Shown: positions 8,085 through 16,644 of the stretch, one piece after another
Layout: the number at the start of each line of letters is the position of its first letter
Position numbering within the stretch: position 1 is the stretch's first letter
Assembly: GCF_001598235.1 (NCBI RefSeq)
Contig: NZ_BCYO01000011.1
Span: 1 to 64,000, forward strand
Direction of reading: 5' to 3'
DNA from: Polaromonas jejuensis NBRC 106434
GTDB lineage: Bacteria > Pseudomonadota > Gammaproteobacteria > Burkholderiales > Burkholderiaceae_C
Length of the DNA: 64,000 nucleotides
Translations under genes and position numbers: made by a program
The notes under the pieces: model-generated
Told to the model about the DNA's origin: nothing
Seen by the model: only the letters and a program-made list of their open reading frames with translations
Database searches by the model: none

Positions 8085-9818
8085 TCATTGAATCACCCGC
8101 GTCACACCGCGGCCACGTGGATCAGCAGCCGCTTCCGGCGTTTTGCCATTGATCTTGATGACCTGGATATCGCCGCTGAATGCTTGCCCCTGCAGCACAT
8201 AGCCCTTGGCGTTGATCTGTTTCGCGAGTTCGCCTTCGATGGGCATGTACGGTTCCCAGAAAATCGTGTTCGGTGGCAGCAACTGATGATGGAAGCGCAT
8301 TGCGGCAACCGCCTCAGGCAACGGCATGTTGAAGTCGTAGACGTTGTTGATTACCTGGAAGATCGAGGTGAAAATACGCGAACCACCTGGCGTACCGATC
8401 ACGAGCGACACTTTGCCATCCTTGGTCAGGATCGTCGGCGTCATCGACGACAACGGGCGCTTCTTCGGAGCGATCGAATTCGCATCGCTACCGACCACGC
8501 CGAACATATTTGCCACGCCCGGCTTGGCCGAAAAGTCGTCCATCTCGTCGTTCAGCAAAATACCCGTGCCTTCCGCTACGACCCCAGAACCGAAAGGACC
8601 ATTGATCGTATAGGTGTTCGACACGGCGTTACCCCACTTGTCGATCACCGAAAAATGCGTCGTCTCAGCCTTCTCCGGCATCGACGTACCCAGTCCAGGC
8701 TGCACGCTCTTCGTGTCCGACGGCGTAGTGGGGTTGACCTCGGCGGAACGCCGCACAATGTACGCGTCGTCGGTCAGTTGCGCGACAGGAACCTTATAGA
8801 AATCAGGATCGCCTAGATATTGCCCACGATCGGCAAACACACGCTTTTCGATCTCCGCGATCAAGTGCACGTACTGCACAGAATTGTGGGTTACGTCCTT
8901 GAAATCAGGTGCAATGTTTGCCTTCATCTTCAGCAACTGCACGAGGCCAATCCCACCCGAACTCGGCGGTGGTGCCGTGATCACGCGATAGTCGTTCCAA
9001 CTAGCCTCAATTGGCTGACGCCACACCGCCTTGTATTCCTGCAGATCGCGCTTCGTTATCAGGCCACGTCCGCGCATCGACGCAGCAATCAGGTCTGCCG
9101 TCCTGCCGTTGTAGAAGTCTTTTGCACCCTGGCTGGAAATACGCGTCAGTACAGCGGCGAGATCGGGCTGCTTGAAGTTGGCGCCTTGTTTCAGATTGCC
9201 GAAATACGTATCGAAGTTGGTCTTGCCGGCGAAGTCTTTTGCAGCCTCGTCGCGCCGCTGCTGCAACTGCTCGCTGACTTCGAAGCCGTTGCGCGCGTAC
9301 TCGATCGCCGGGGCGAGCACCTGCTTCCATGTTAGCTTGCCGAAGCGGCGCTGTGCTTCCCACATGCCATCGACGGTGCCTGGTACACCCGCAGCACGAT
9401 AACCAAACAGGCTCATGCCATTGACGACTTTACCCTTGTCGTCAAGATACATGTTCTTCGTTGCAGCCAGCGGCGCGCGCTCGCGATAGTCCAGGAAATA
9501 AGGCTTGCCATTGACATAGAGTGTCATGAAACCGCCGCCGCCGATGTTGCCCGCTTCCGGATAAGTCACGGCAAGCGTGAAGGCAATCGCGACTGCGGCA
9601 TCGACGGCATTGCCACCTTCCTTGAGGATCTTCTCGGCGGCATCTGCACTGTACTTGTCCGCAACAGCTATCGCCGATGCAGCAAGAACAGTCGGTTGCG
9701 TTTTTTCAGGCGCTTTCGCATAGGCCGGTGCGGCTTCGAAAAAGCCCGTTGATACAGAAACAAGCGTAAATACTGCAAAGCTAGTTGCGGAAATTTTTGC
9801 TCTATCAAATAAGCTCAT
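8085..9818 (-). CDS. ggt: gamma-glutamyltransferase (periplasmic)
   Basis: 577 residues. A signal peptide covers residues 1-34 (ending APAYA). The proenzyme cleavage site and nucleophile are at Thr386 in ETTHFSVIDKWGNAVSNTYT; the GSGVVAEGTGILLNDEMDDF and PLSSMTPTI segments of the small subunit and YPEAGNIGGGGFMTLY of the large subunit are present, so it looks intact. It autoprocesses and removes the gamma-glutamyl group from glutathione or glutathione conjugates in the periplasm. GC content is visibly lower than in neighbouring genes, and the gene is bracketed by a 115-bp direct repeat, which suggests acquisition by recombination. It lies between the DJ-1/PfpI gene and the cupin. Confidence 0.95.
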   Translation of the reverse strand: MSLFDRAKISATSFAVFTLVSVSTGFFEAAPAYAKAPEKTQPTVLAASAIAVADKYSADAAEKILKEGGNAVDAAVAIAFTLAVTYPEAGNIGGGGFMTLYVNGKPYFLDYRERAPLAATKNMYLDDKGKVVNGMSLFGYRAAGVPGTVDGMWEAQRRFGKLTWKQVLAPAIEYARNGFEVSEQLQQRRDEAAKDFAGKTNFDTYFGNLKQGANFKQPDLAAVLTRISSQGAKDFYNGRTADLIAASMRGRGLITKRDLQEYKAVWRQPIEASWNDYRVITAPPPSSGGIGLVQLLKMKANIAPDFKDVTHNSVQYVHLIAEIEKRVFADRGQYLGDPDFYKVPVAQLTDDAYIVRRSAEVNPTTPSDTKSVQPGLGTSMPEKAETTHFSVIDKWGNAVSNTYTINGPFGSGVVAEGTGILLNDEMDDFSAKPGVANMFGVVGSDANSIAPKKRPLSSMTPTILTKDGKVSLVIGTPGGSRIFTSIFQVINNVYDFNMPLPEAVAAMRFHHQLLPPNTIFWEPYMPIEGELAKQINAKGYVLQGQAFSGDIQVIKINGKTPEAAADPRGRGVTRVIQ

Positions 9819-9927
9819 TTGTTTTCTCCTGGTCTATCAATAATTGTTGACTCAAACGGACGCTGGTTCTTTGTGCAGATACGGTGCGATATTTCGCATC
9901 GCACGCGAGACGTAGTCTTCTTTCTCT
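9813..9927. repeat. direct repeat, copy 2 of 2 (upstream of gamma-glutamyltransferase)
   Basis: 115 bp, near-identical to 7957-8070. This copy includes the authentic 3' end of the DJ-1/PfpI gene, the spacer, and the ribosome site and first codons of the gamma-glutamyltransferase. The offset between copies is 1856 bp, that is the gamma-glutamyltransferase plus one repeat. Confidence 0.92.
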
Positions 9928-10469
9928 CCCACCGGGGCGACGTAGTGCAGTGCGCTTTCCGCCGCTTCGACTCCCTCCAGCCGGGCAACGATCCAGGCCG
10001 CGAGATACTGCGATGCCAGGCATCCACCGACAGTGGCCACGTTGCCCTTGGCAAAGAAGGGCTGGTTCAGCACCTCGATGCCGGCTTCCTGGACCCAGGG
10101 TTTCGTCGTCAAGTCGGTGCATGCGGGGACACCGTCGAGCAAGCCGAGCTTGGCCAGCACCAGCGTGCCGGAGCACTGCGCGCCCAGCAATTGCCGGGAG
10201 GGATCGAGTTGCAGCCGCGACATCAGCGCCGCATCCGCAACCACATCGCGTGTCAGAAGGCCGCTGCCCACGATGACCGCATCGGCGGCACTGGCTTCTT
10301 CAAGGGTGGCTTGCGATTCAATGACCACCCCATTCATTGAGCGCACGCGTGCGCTGGGGCTGGCGATCGAGACGCGCCAGCCCGGCTTCTTGACGCGGTT
10401 GAGGATGCCAAGTGCGATAAGTGAGTCGAGTTCGTTGAAGCCTTCAAAGGTGAGGATGGCGATGTGCAT
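9852..10469 (-). CDS. DJ-1/PfpI family protein
   Basis: 205 residues starting MHIAILTFEGFNELDS, with AGGAGCAG upstream. The elbow with the family nucleophile is LLGAQCSGTLVLAKLGLLDG (Cys in AQCSG), and GFNELDS holds the conserved Glu that supports it. Members include glyoxalase III/deglycase-like enzymes, proteases and isonitrile hydratase; this one resembles the ThiJ/PfpI proteins that often sit beside GntR/MocR regulators. Its last codons lie in the 115-bp repeat. It is divergent from the MocR gene at 10563 and probably controlled by it. Confidence 0.82.
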   Translation of the reverse strand: MHIAILTFEGFNELDSLIALGILNRVKKPGWRVSIASPSARVRSMNGVVIESQATLEEASAADAVIVGSGLLTRDVVADAALMSRLQLDPSRQLLGAQCSGTLVLAKLGLLDGVPACTDLTTKPWVQEAGIEVLNQPFFAKGNVATVGGCLASQYLAAWIVARLEGVEAAESALHYVAPVGEKEDYVSRAMRNIAPYLHKEPASV

Positions 10470-10529
10470 GGTGTCGTCTGCTCCTGGCAAGGTGGGTGGC
10501 GATAGGGCATCGTAGGACCAACGCGCAAT

Positions 10530-10545
10530 ACAATCAAATTATTGT
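10530..10545. promoter_or_regulatory. inverted repeat in the DJ-1/MocR divergent promoter
   Basis: ACAAT-N6-ATTGT lies 17 bp before the MocR start and about 60 bp before the DJ-1 start in an AT-rich 93-bp intergenic stretch. MocR/GntR proteins commonly bind repeats in such divergent promoters. The assignment is positional inference. Confidence 0.35.
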
Positions 10546-10562
10546 CATGAATACATTGATGC

Positions 10563-11897
10563 ATGGCCCACGCCCGCTACAAGCAGTTGGTCGACGCGCT
10601 CGCCGCTGAAATTCGCGCAGGTCGCCTGCCGCCGGGTACGCGCTTGCCAACCCACCGGCAGCTCGCTGCCAAGGAGGGCCTTGCCCTGGTTACCGCGACC
10701 CGCGTCTATGCGGAACTCGAGGCCATGGGACTGGTCAGCGGTGAGACTGGCCGCGGTACCTTTGTCAGAGAGACCTTGCTTCCTCGCGGCCTGGGCATCG
10801 ACCAGCATGCCGCTGCAGCGGACATGGTGGATCTGAACTTCAACTATCCGTCGCTGCCAGGCCAGGCCGAGTTGCTGCGAGTGGCCTTGCGCCAGCTCGC
10901 CGCCTCTGGGGACTTGGAAGCCCTGTTGCGCTACCAACCCCATGGAGGGCGCCAGCACGAGCGGGCGACAGTGGCTCGCCATCTCGCATGCCGGGGTCTC
11001 ACGGTGACTGCGGGCCAGGTGATGATCGTGAACGGAGCCCAGCATGGGTTGGCAACAACAGTGATGGCGCTGCTGCAGCCAGGTGACGTGGTTGCGGCCG
11101 ACGCACTGACCTATCCGGGGTTCAAGCTGCTGGCCCAAGCGCATCGCCTGGAGCTGGCGCCTATCCCGGCGGCTGGACACGGCCCCGACCTGGACGCGCT
11201 GGAGCGGTTGTGCATGAGGCGTCGGGTGCGGGCCATCTATGCGATGCCGACGCTGAACAATCCGCTGGGGTGGGTGATGAGTGCAAGCCGGCGGCGGCAA
11301 CTGGTTGCCATCGCCCGTCGGCACGGGTTGCTCATCATCGAGGATGCGGCCTACGCCTTCCTCGCTGAGGATCCACCAGACCCATTGGCAGCGCTTGCCC
11401 CTGAGACGACGGTCTACGTCTCGGGGCTTTCCAAGAGCGTAGCAACAGGGCTGCGCGTCGGATTTGTCGCAGCACCGGCTGAATCGGTGCCCAAGCTCGA
11501 GCGAGCGATCAGGGCCACCACCTGGAATACGCCCGGCGTGATGACGGCGATCACATGCGGTTGGCTAGCCGACGGCACCGTCACCCGCCTCGAATCGGAG
11601 AAGCGCCGGGATGCAACGATCCGGCAAGCGATCGCCAACGACATCCTCGTCAGAATGCCTCGCGTTAGCCATCCCGCGTCCTATTTCGTCTGGCTCCCTC
11701 TGGCGGAAGAGGTCCGTGCCGACCAGGTGGCGATGGCGCTCATGCGCGAACGGATCTCGGTGTCAACAGCTGAACCGTTCGCAACGTCCGCCCAGGTGCC
11801 GCATGCCATCCGCTTGGCATTGGGATCCGTCGATCTGGACACGCTCCGAGCGGCGCTGAAGAAGGTCAGGCGCGTAATCGATGACCAAACCTATTGA
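10563..11897 (+). CDS. MocR-type GntR regulator with aminotransferase domain
   Basis: 444 residues. Residues 1-70 form a GntR winged helix (YKQLVDALAAEIRAGRLPPG then LPTHRQLAAKEGLALVTATR and YAELEAMGLVSGETGRGTFV). Residues from about 110 on form a type I PLP aminotransferase fold with NNPLGWVMS, IIEDAAYAFLAEDPP and the PLP lysine in YVSGLSKSVATGLRVG. MocR proteins sense PLP-linked or amino compounds and regulate a neighbouring gene. It is divergent from the DJ-1/gamma-glutamyltransferase/cupin set, its probable target. Confidence 0.93.
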   Translation: MAHARYKQLVDALAAEIRAGRLPPGTRLPTHRQLAAKEGLALVTATRVYAELEAMGLVSGETGRGTFVRETLLPRGLGIDQHAAAADMVDLNFNYPSLPGQAELLRVALRQLAASGDLEALLRYQPHGGRQHERATVARHLACRGLTVTAGQVMIVNGAQHGLATTVMALLQPGDVVAADALTYPGFKLLAQAHRLELAPIPAAGHGPDLDALERLCMRRRVRAIYAMPTLNNPLGWVMSASRRRQLVAIARRHGLLIIEDAAYAFLAEDPPDPLAALAPETTVYVSGLSKSVATGLRVGFVAAPAESVPKLERAIRATTWNTPGVMTAITCGWLADGTVTRLESEKRRDATIRQAIANDILVRMPRVSHPASYFVWLPLAEEVRADQVAMALMRERISVSTAEPFATSAQVPHAIRLALGSVDLDTLRAALKKVRRVIDDQTY

Positions 11898-11987
11898 GGC
11901 CCAGGCATCTGGGTGCGCGTGCCTCGCCCCACGACCAATTGCTGCATGAAGTGAGCTGTCGTGCCAGGGGCGACGGAGGTCGGCTTA

Positions 11988-12075
11988 TGTTAAGGCTTGT
12001 ACGACGCCCGCCCTCTGTGGCGTTCGAGTCAGCACGGGCCCGCTTGCGCGGGCGGGCATCCTGCAACCCTTAACA
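11988..12075. repeat. inverted repeat with internal hairpin after the MocR gene
   Basis: TGTTAAGG at 11988-11995 is repeated inverted as CCTTAACA at 12068-12075. Between them GCCCGC-TTGC-GCGGGC (12038-12053) can form a short hairpin. No T-run follows, so it is not a classical terminator. It lies in the 266-bp non-coding stretch between the accessory region and arfB and may be a small element or remnant at the boundary; nothing else is recognised there. Confidence 0.4.
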
Positions 12076-12163
12076 GTACACGACGCTTTCGCGGCTTGGC
12101 ATTCACTCGGCACCTCACATCTACAGGTGTGTTTACGACTTTAATTGCTCGGAATAGCGGGTC

Positions 12164-12574
12164 TTAGTCGCTCACCCTGCCGCGCGAGGCCTTGATCTCC
12201 GAGCGCTGGCTTTTCCCGGCCAGGCGCCGCTGCTTGGAGCCATAGGTCGGCTTGGTGGCGCGCCGCGCCTTCGGGGGATTTGAGACGCTGTCCACCACCT
12301 CTTGCAGCCGCGCCAGTGCGTCGGCACGGTTCATCTCCTGGGTGCGGTGCTGCTGCGCCTTCAGCACCAGCACGCCCTCCTGTGTGATGCGGCTGTCATT
12401 GAGCGCCAGCAAACGCTCCTTGATGGCATCCGGCAGCGAAGAAGCGGCAATGTCAAACCGCAGGTGCACCGCGCTGGACACCTTGTTGACGTTTTGCCCG
12501 CCCGCCCCCTGGGCGCGGATGGCGCTGAACTCGACCTCGCGCTCATCCACCGGAAACTTCAGGGGCGCAGGCAT
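12164..12574 (-). CDS. arfB: ribosome-rescue peptidyl-tRNA hydrolase ArfB (YaeJ)
   Basis: 136 residues. The GGQ motif lies in RAQGAGGQNVNKVSSAVHL near residue 25, as in class I release factors. The C-terminal tail is basic (GSKQRRLAGKSQRSEIKASR), which in ArfB inserts into the empty mRNA channel of stalled ribosomes. The enzyme hydrolyses peptidyl-tRNA on non-stop complexes without needing a stop codon. Length and motif spacing are standard. It lies 24 bp downstream of aroQ on the same strand. Confidence 0.93.
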   Translation of the reverse strand: MPAPLKFPVDEREVEFSAIRAQGAGGQNVNKVSSAVHLRFDIAASSLPDAIKERLLALNDSRITQEGVLVLKAQQHRTQEMNRADALARLQEVVDSVSNPPKARRATKPTYGSKQRRLAGKSQRSEIKASRGRVSD

Positions 12575-12597
12575 GTTTCAGCGCCGGATGGGAGGCA

Positions 12598-13053
12598 TCA
12601 AGCCGGCTGGGCCAGCTCAGCCAGGCCAGCGATGGCCAGCGCATAGCCCTTGACGCCAAAGCCGGCCATCACGGCCTTGGCCGCCGGTGAAATATAGGAG
12701 TGGTGACGGAAGGCCTCGCGCGCATGCACATTGCTGATGTGCAGCTCGATCAGCGTCACGCCCGCGCCCTTGATGGCGTCATGCAGGGCCACGCTGGTGT
12801 GCGTGTAGGCGCCGGCATTGAGCACCACGCCGGCCAGCGTGCCGGCGGCCTGGGCGCGCCCGGCTTCATGGATGGCGTCGATCAGCGCGCCTTCGTGGTT
12901 GCTTTGGCGAAAGTCGAGTTTGAAGCCGTGGCTGGCGCAGGCCTTGAGGCACAAGGCCTCGACGTCGGCCAGGGTTTGCGAGCCGTACACGGCGGGCTCA
13001 CGCGTGCCCAGCAAATTGAGGTTGGGGCCATTCAAGACCAGTACTGTTTTCAT
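12598..13053 (-). CDS. aroQ: type II 3-dehydroquinate dehydratase
   Basis: 151 residues, standard length. The N-terminal [17 protein letters not shown] and the catalytic loop tyrosine (PAVYGSQT) are present, as are [17 protein letters not shown] and [16 protein letters not shown] with the catalytic histidine later at [11 protein letters not shown]. It interconverts 3-dehydroquinate and 3-dehydroshikimate, serving aromatic biosynthesis or quinate breakdown. It is downstream of the Idh/MocA gene and pcaDCB in the same orientation, so here a catabolic role alongside 3-dehydroshikimate dehydratase is likely. Confidence 0.95.
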   Translation of the reverse strand: MKTVLVLNGPNLNLLGTREPAVYGSQTLADVEALCLKACASHGFKLDFRQSNHEGALIDAIHEAGRAQAAGTLAGVVLNAGAYTHTSVALHDAIKGAGVTLIELHISNVHAREAFRHHSYISPAAKAVMAGFGVKGYALAIAGLAELAQPA

Positions 13054-13091
13054 GAAAAATCTTTCTGTGGTATCTCTGTTTCAAGCAGGGT

Positions 13092-14165
13092 TCAGCGCAC
13101 GTCCTGAAGCGCCACGGTGTGCCCGGTGGCAATCGAGCGCCGCACGGCTTCCACCGTGCGCAGGCTTTGCAAGGCATCCGCAACGGTGATTATCGGTGCC
13201 GCCTTGCCCGCGATCAAATCGCAGAAATGATCGAGCTGCGCCGCCAGCGGATCCACGGCCTCCAGCGCCAGGGTGGATTCGACAAAAGGCGTCCACCAGC
13301 CCGGCTCCTTGCCGCCTTCCGCATAGGTCCAGGTGCGCAGGGTGGGCACCGCCAGGGAACCCCGCGTGCCGGCGATGAAATAGCAGTCTTCAGACGGATA
13401 GCGCGGGTAGGCCGTGTTCTCGCCCGAGGTCTGCTCCCAGCTGCGTGGCGACGCCACGGTATCCGACAGCGTGAAGGTTCCCAGTGCGCCGCTGCCGAAC
13501 TGCAGCGTCATCACCACCGTGTCTTCCACCGCAAACTGGCGAACCGCGTTGGAGGCCACCGCATGGACGGAAGTCACTTCACCGCACAGGTAACGCAGGT
13601 TGTCCATCTCATGGATCAGATTGATGAGGATGGGGCCGCCGCCCGCCTCCTTGCGCCAGGCACCCTGCTCAAAATAACTGTCGGGCTTGTAGAACTGCGC
13701 GCTGCCCATGACCGTGACCACACGGCCCAGCTGGCCGGACTGGATGGCGCGCCGGGCCAATTGCAGCGTGCTGCTGTGCCGGCGATGGTGCCCGACCAGC
13801 ATGGGCACAGGGCTCCGCCCCAGTGCATCGGCCAGTTGCTGGCCGGCTTCCAGCGAGTCGGCCACCGGCTTTTCGATGATGGCGGGCACGCCATGCCGGG
13901 CGCAGCTCAAGGCACCCGGCACATGCAGATGATTCGGCGTGGCCAGAATCACGCCATCCGGTTTCTGCACCGCAAAGAGCGCCTCCAGACTCTCAAAATG
14001 CGGCACGCCCAGGCTGGCGGCCAGGGCGACCGAGGCCGGCATGGGATCGACCACCGCACACAAGCGGGTGCGGGGATTGGCCTGAAGCAACTCGATGTGC
14101 CTGCGACCTATCAGCCCCGCACCGGCCACGGCCAGCTGAAAAATCCGGGTATCGCTGGAGGACAT
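13092..14165 (-). CDS. Gfo/Idh/MocA family NAD(P)-dependent oxidoreductase
   Basis: 357 residues. The Rossmann start QLAVAGAGLIGRRHIELL and the motif PAIIEKPVADSLEAGQQL (the EKP segment containing the family lysine) are clear; the C-terminal half has GGPILINLIHEMDNLRYLCG, with the conserved His of these enzymes. It likely oxidises a hydroxyl of a cyclitol, shikimate or quinate-like substrate. It is placed between aroQ and pcaD (2 bp before pcaD's stop), which supports a role in hydroaromatic catabolism. Exact substrate unknown. Confidence 0.88.
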   Translation of the reverse strand: MSSSDTRIFQLAVAGAGLIGRRHIELLQANPRTRLCAVVDPMPASVALAASLGVPHFESLEALFAVQKPDGVILATPNHLHVPGALSCARHGVPAIIEKPVADSLEAGQQLADALGRSPVPMLVGHHRRHSSTLQLARRAIQSGQLGRVVTVMGSAQFYKPDSYFEQGAWRKEAGGGPILINLIHEMDNLRYLCGEVTSVHAVASNAVRQFAVEDTVVMTLQFGSGALGTFTLSDTVASPRSWEQTSGENTAYPRYPSEDCYFIAGTRGSLAVPTLRTWTYAEGGKEPGWWTPFVESTLALEAVDPLAAQLDHFCDLIAGKAAPIITVADALQSLRTVEAVRRSIATGHTVALQDVR

Positions 14166-14167
14166 GC

Positions 14168-14950
14168 TTACTTCGCACCTTCAAAAAAATTGACCAGCAA
14201 TTGGGCAAAGGCCGCGGGCTGCTCCACCGCACTGAGGTGGGCGGCGTCCAGCGTGCGCAGCTGCGCACCGGCAATCGTGTCGCAAATGGCCTGCGACATC
14301 GCCACCGGCGTGGCTTCGTCACGCGTGCCGCCAATGACCAGCGCAGGGCACTGGATACGGCGGTTGCTGGTGCGAAAGTCAATGCCGCTCACGGCCTCGC
14401 AGCTGGCGGCGTAAGCCGCTGCATCGATGATTTCCAGCTGATGACGCAGCGCCGCCACACGTGCGGCACCGCCCCCTGCCGCATCGGCGCGGAACTCCGG
14501 CGTGAACCAGCGCTGCATGGCGCCCTCGGCAATCGCGGGCACGCCCTGCGCCAGCACCGTGTTCACGCGCGCCTGCCAGCCGACGCGCGCGGCCTCGTCA
14601 TACCAGTTGGCGGCGTTGGCAATCACCAGGCTTTTAACCAGTTGCGGATGCCTGACAGCCAGCGCTTGCGCGGTCATGCCGCCCATGCTCAGGCCGACAA
14701 AGTGCACCGGGCCAGCCGCTTGCGCGGCAATCAGGTCGGCGGCGTCATCGGCCAGCATGTCCAGGGTGTAAGGCCCGGGCACGGCTTCGGATTGGCCATG
14801 GCCCCGGTGGTCGTAGCGCAGCACCGTGTAGCGCTCTTTCAGCAAGGCAGCTACACCGTCCCACATGTGGAGCTCACAACCCAGGGCATGGCTTAGCACC
14901 ATCACGGGGCCCTGGCCTTCTTTGATCCAGTTCAAAACCGGCTTTTTCAC
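14168..14950 (-). CDS. pcaD: 3-oxoadipate enol-lactonase
   Basis: 260 residues, alpha/beta hydrolase with nucleophile elbow GLSMGGMTAQ (Ser), oxyanion region LSHALGCELHMW and YDHRGHGQSEAVPGPYTLD, and catalytic His in DAAHLSAVEQP. These match the beta-ketoadipate enol-lactone hydrolase group. It converts 3-oxoadipate enol-lactone to 3-oxoadipate. It overlaps pcaC by four bases (14947-14950), fitting a pcaB-pcaC-pcaD transcription unit. Confidence 0.92.
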   Translation of the reverse strand: MKKPVLNWIKEGQGPVMVLSHALGCELHMWDGVAALLKERYTVLRYDHRGHGQSEAVPGPYTLDMLADDAADLIAAQAAGPVHFVGLSMGGMTAQALAVRHPQLVKSLVIANAANWYDEAARVGWQARVNTVLAQGVPAIAEGAMQRWFTPEFRADAAGGGAARVAALRHQLEIIDAAAYAASCEAVSGIDFRTSNRRIQCPALVIGGTRDEATPVAMSQAICDTIAGAQLRTLDAAHLSAVEQPAAFAQLLVNFFEGAK

Positions 14951-15381
14951 GTTCCGCTTCCTCCATCCGCCTTGGCGGCCAGCAGGCCTTTTTCACGCAG
15001 GATGTCGCCCGCCACCGCAAAGGCGTGGTTAGCCGCCGGCACACCGCAATAGACTGCGGCCTGCAGGATGACTTCCTTGATCTCGTCCGGCGTGAGGCGC
15101 GACTCCGGCGGACCATCCAGTGCGGCCCGCACATGCATGGCAAATTCTTCGTAGGCCTTCAGGGCAATCATGGTGGACAGCACCATCAGGCGCCGCGTCT
15201 TGTCACCGAACGCAGGACGCCCCCAGACCTCATTCCAGGCATAGCGCGTGATCAGGTTCTGAAACTCGCCGTTGAATTCATTGCTGTTGGACAAGGACTT
15301 GTCCACCCAGGCGTCACCCAGCACCCGGCGCCGGTTGAGCATGCCTTTGTCATAGTCAGTCATGGAATCTTTCGTGCTCAT
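14947..15381 (-). CDS. pcaC: 4-carboxymuconolactone decarboxylase
   Basis: 144 residues of the AhpD/CMD fold: RRRVLGDAWVDKS, then FQNLITRYAWNEVWGRP, then VLSTMIALKAYEEFAMHVRAAL and ILQAAVYCGVPAANHAFAVA. This is the standalone form, not fused to PcaD as in some actinobacteria. It decarboxylates gamma-carboxymuconolactone. Both ends overlap neighbours by four bases (pcaB upstream, pcaD downstream), indicating tight coupling. Confidence 0.94.
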   Translation of the reverse strand: MSTKDSMTDYDKGMLNRRRVLGDAWVDKSLSNSNEFNGEFQNLITRYAWNEVWGRPAFGDKTRRLMVLSTMIALKAYEEFAMHVRAALDGPPESRLTPDEIKEVILQAAVYCGVPAANHAFAVAGDILREKGLLAAKADGGSGT

Positions 15382-16607
15382 GGCATGGCCTTGCGTTTGT
15401 TGGTTTCTGTCTGTTGAATCAGCTCATCCAGTGTCTTGACATGGGCGCGCGTCAGTTCCGCGGCGTGTTGGGCCAGGTCGGGGCTGAACCATTCGTCGGC
15501 CGCCGCTAGAGGCAACACCGCCCTGAGCGCATCCAGGTTGGCGCGCATGCGCTGCGTATCCACTTGCAGGCCGGGCAGGGCCTGGGCCATCGCGCGGGCA
15601 GAGCCGTGGGCCGACATCAGCAAGCCCGGCCACTCGGCCAGTTCGGCCTGCCAGTTGCCCAGCGCGCGCTCATGCTCTTGCGGCATGGCCGCCAGCAGTG
15701 CGGCCACACGTTGCGGTGCGCGTTGCGCGGCGGCCAGCGCCACCATGCAGGCCACTGGATTGCGCTTGTGCGGCATGGCCGACGAGCCGCCGCGCCCGGG
15801 CTCCGATGGCTCGGCCAGCTCACCCACTTCATACTGGCCCATGAGGGCAATGTCCTTGGCGATTTTTCCGAGGCTGCCGACCAGCAAGCCCAGCTCACAA
15901 CCCAGCGCCACCCACTCGTCGCGCTGGGTGTGCCAGGTCGATGCCGGTGCGCGCAGCTTCAGGTCGGCGGCCATGTGCGCAATGACGGCCGGCCCTTTGC
16001 CCTTCATCTGCGCCAGGGTGCCCACGGCGCCGCCCAATTGCACGCTCAAGGCATTTTCCTTGCTGAGCTGCAGGCGTTGCAGGCCACGCACCAGCGGCGC
16101 GGCCCAGTCGGCGCACTTCAGGCCAAAACTGATGACCGAAGCCGGCTGCATCAGCGTGCGCGCCAGCACCGGATCAGCCGCATGGCGCCGGGCCAGCGCC
16201 AGCAAGGCCGTCACGGCCTTGCCGACATCGGCTTCAATCAGGTCCAGCGCGTTACGCGTGACCAGGGCCAGCGCGGTATCGATCACATCCTGGGAGGTCG
16301 AGCCGAAATGCACGAAGCCCGCCGCCTCCTTGTTGAAGAGACCCACGGTTTCCTTGAGGCTCTTGACCAACGGGATGGCAATGCTCCCCGCCCGCCCGCT
16401 TTCGCGCACGATTTTGGCGACATCGAACAGCTCGACCTTGCAGGTGCCGATGATGGACTGCGCAGCGGCTTCCGGGATCAGGCCGACGCGAGCCTGCGCA
16501 CGCGCCAGCGAGGCCTCAAAGCGCAACATGGCTTCCAGGAAGTTGCGCTCATTGAACGCCTCCAGGACCTCGGATGTGGATAAAAAACCTTCAAAAATGC
16601 TGCTCAT
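15378..16607 (-). CDS. pcaB: 3-carboxy-cis,cis-muconate cycloisomerase
   Basis: 409 residues of the fumarase/aspartase superfamily. The signature GRGGSSAMPHKRNPVACMV (SSAMPxKxNP) and FGSTSQDVIDTAL (family TSQD) are present. PcaB makes gamma-carboxymuconolactone from beta-carboxymuconate, the product of protocatechuate 3,4-dioxygenase. It is the first of the three pca genes. No pcaHG, pcaIJ or pcaF lies in this window, so the remaining beta-ketoadipate genes must be elsewhere. Confidence 0.94.
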   Translation of the reverse strand: MSSIFEGFLSTSEVLEAFNERNFLEAMLRFEASLARAQARVGLIPEAAAQSIIGTCKVELFDVAKIVRESGRAGSIAIPLVKSLKETVGLFNKEAAGFVHFGSTSQDVIDTALALVTRNALDLIEADVGKAVTALLALARRHAADPVLARTLMQPASVISFGLKCADWAAPLVRGLQRLQLSKENALSVQLGGAVGTLAQMKGKGPAVIAHMAADLKLRAPASTWHTQRDEWVALGCELGLLVGSLGKIAKDIALMGQYEVGELAEPSEPGRGGSSAMPHKRNPVACMVALAAAQRAPQRVAALLAAMPQEHERALGNWQAELAEWPGLLMSAHGSARAMAQALPGLQVDTQRMRANLDALRAVLPLAAADEWFSPDLAQHAAELTRAHVKTLDELIQQTETNKRKAMP

Positions 16608-16644
16608 GCGATGTGACGATTCCGTAGATAAATGGGGAGGCCGC

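Noticed and set aside
12038-12053. Terminator for the MocR gene
   Set aside because: The short GC hairpin is not followed by a T-run on the plus strand.
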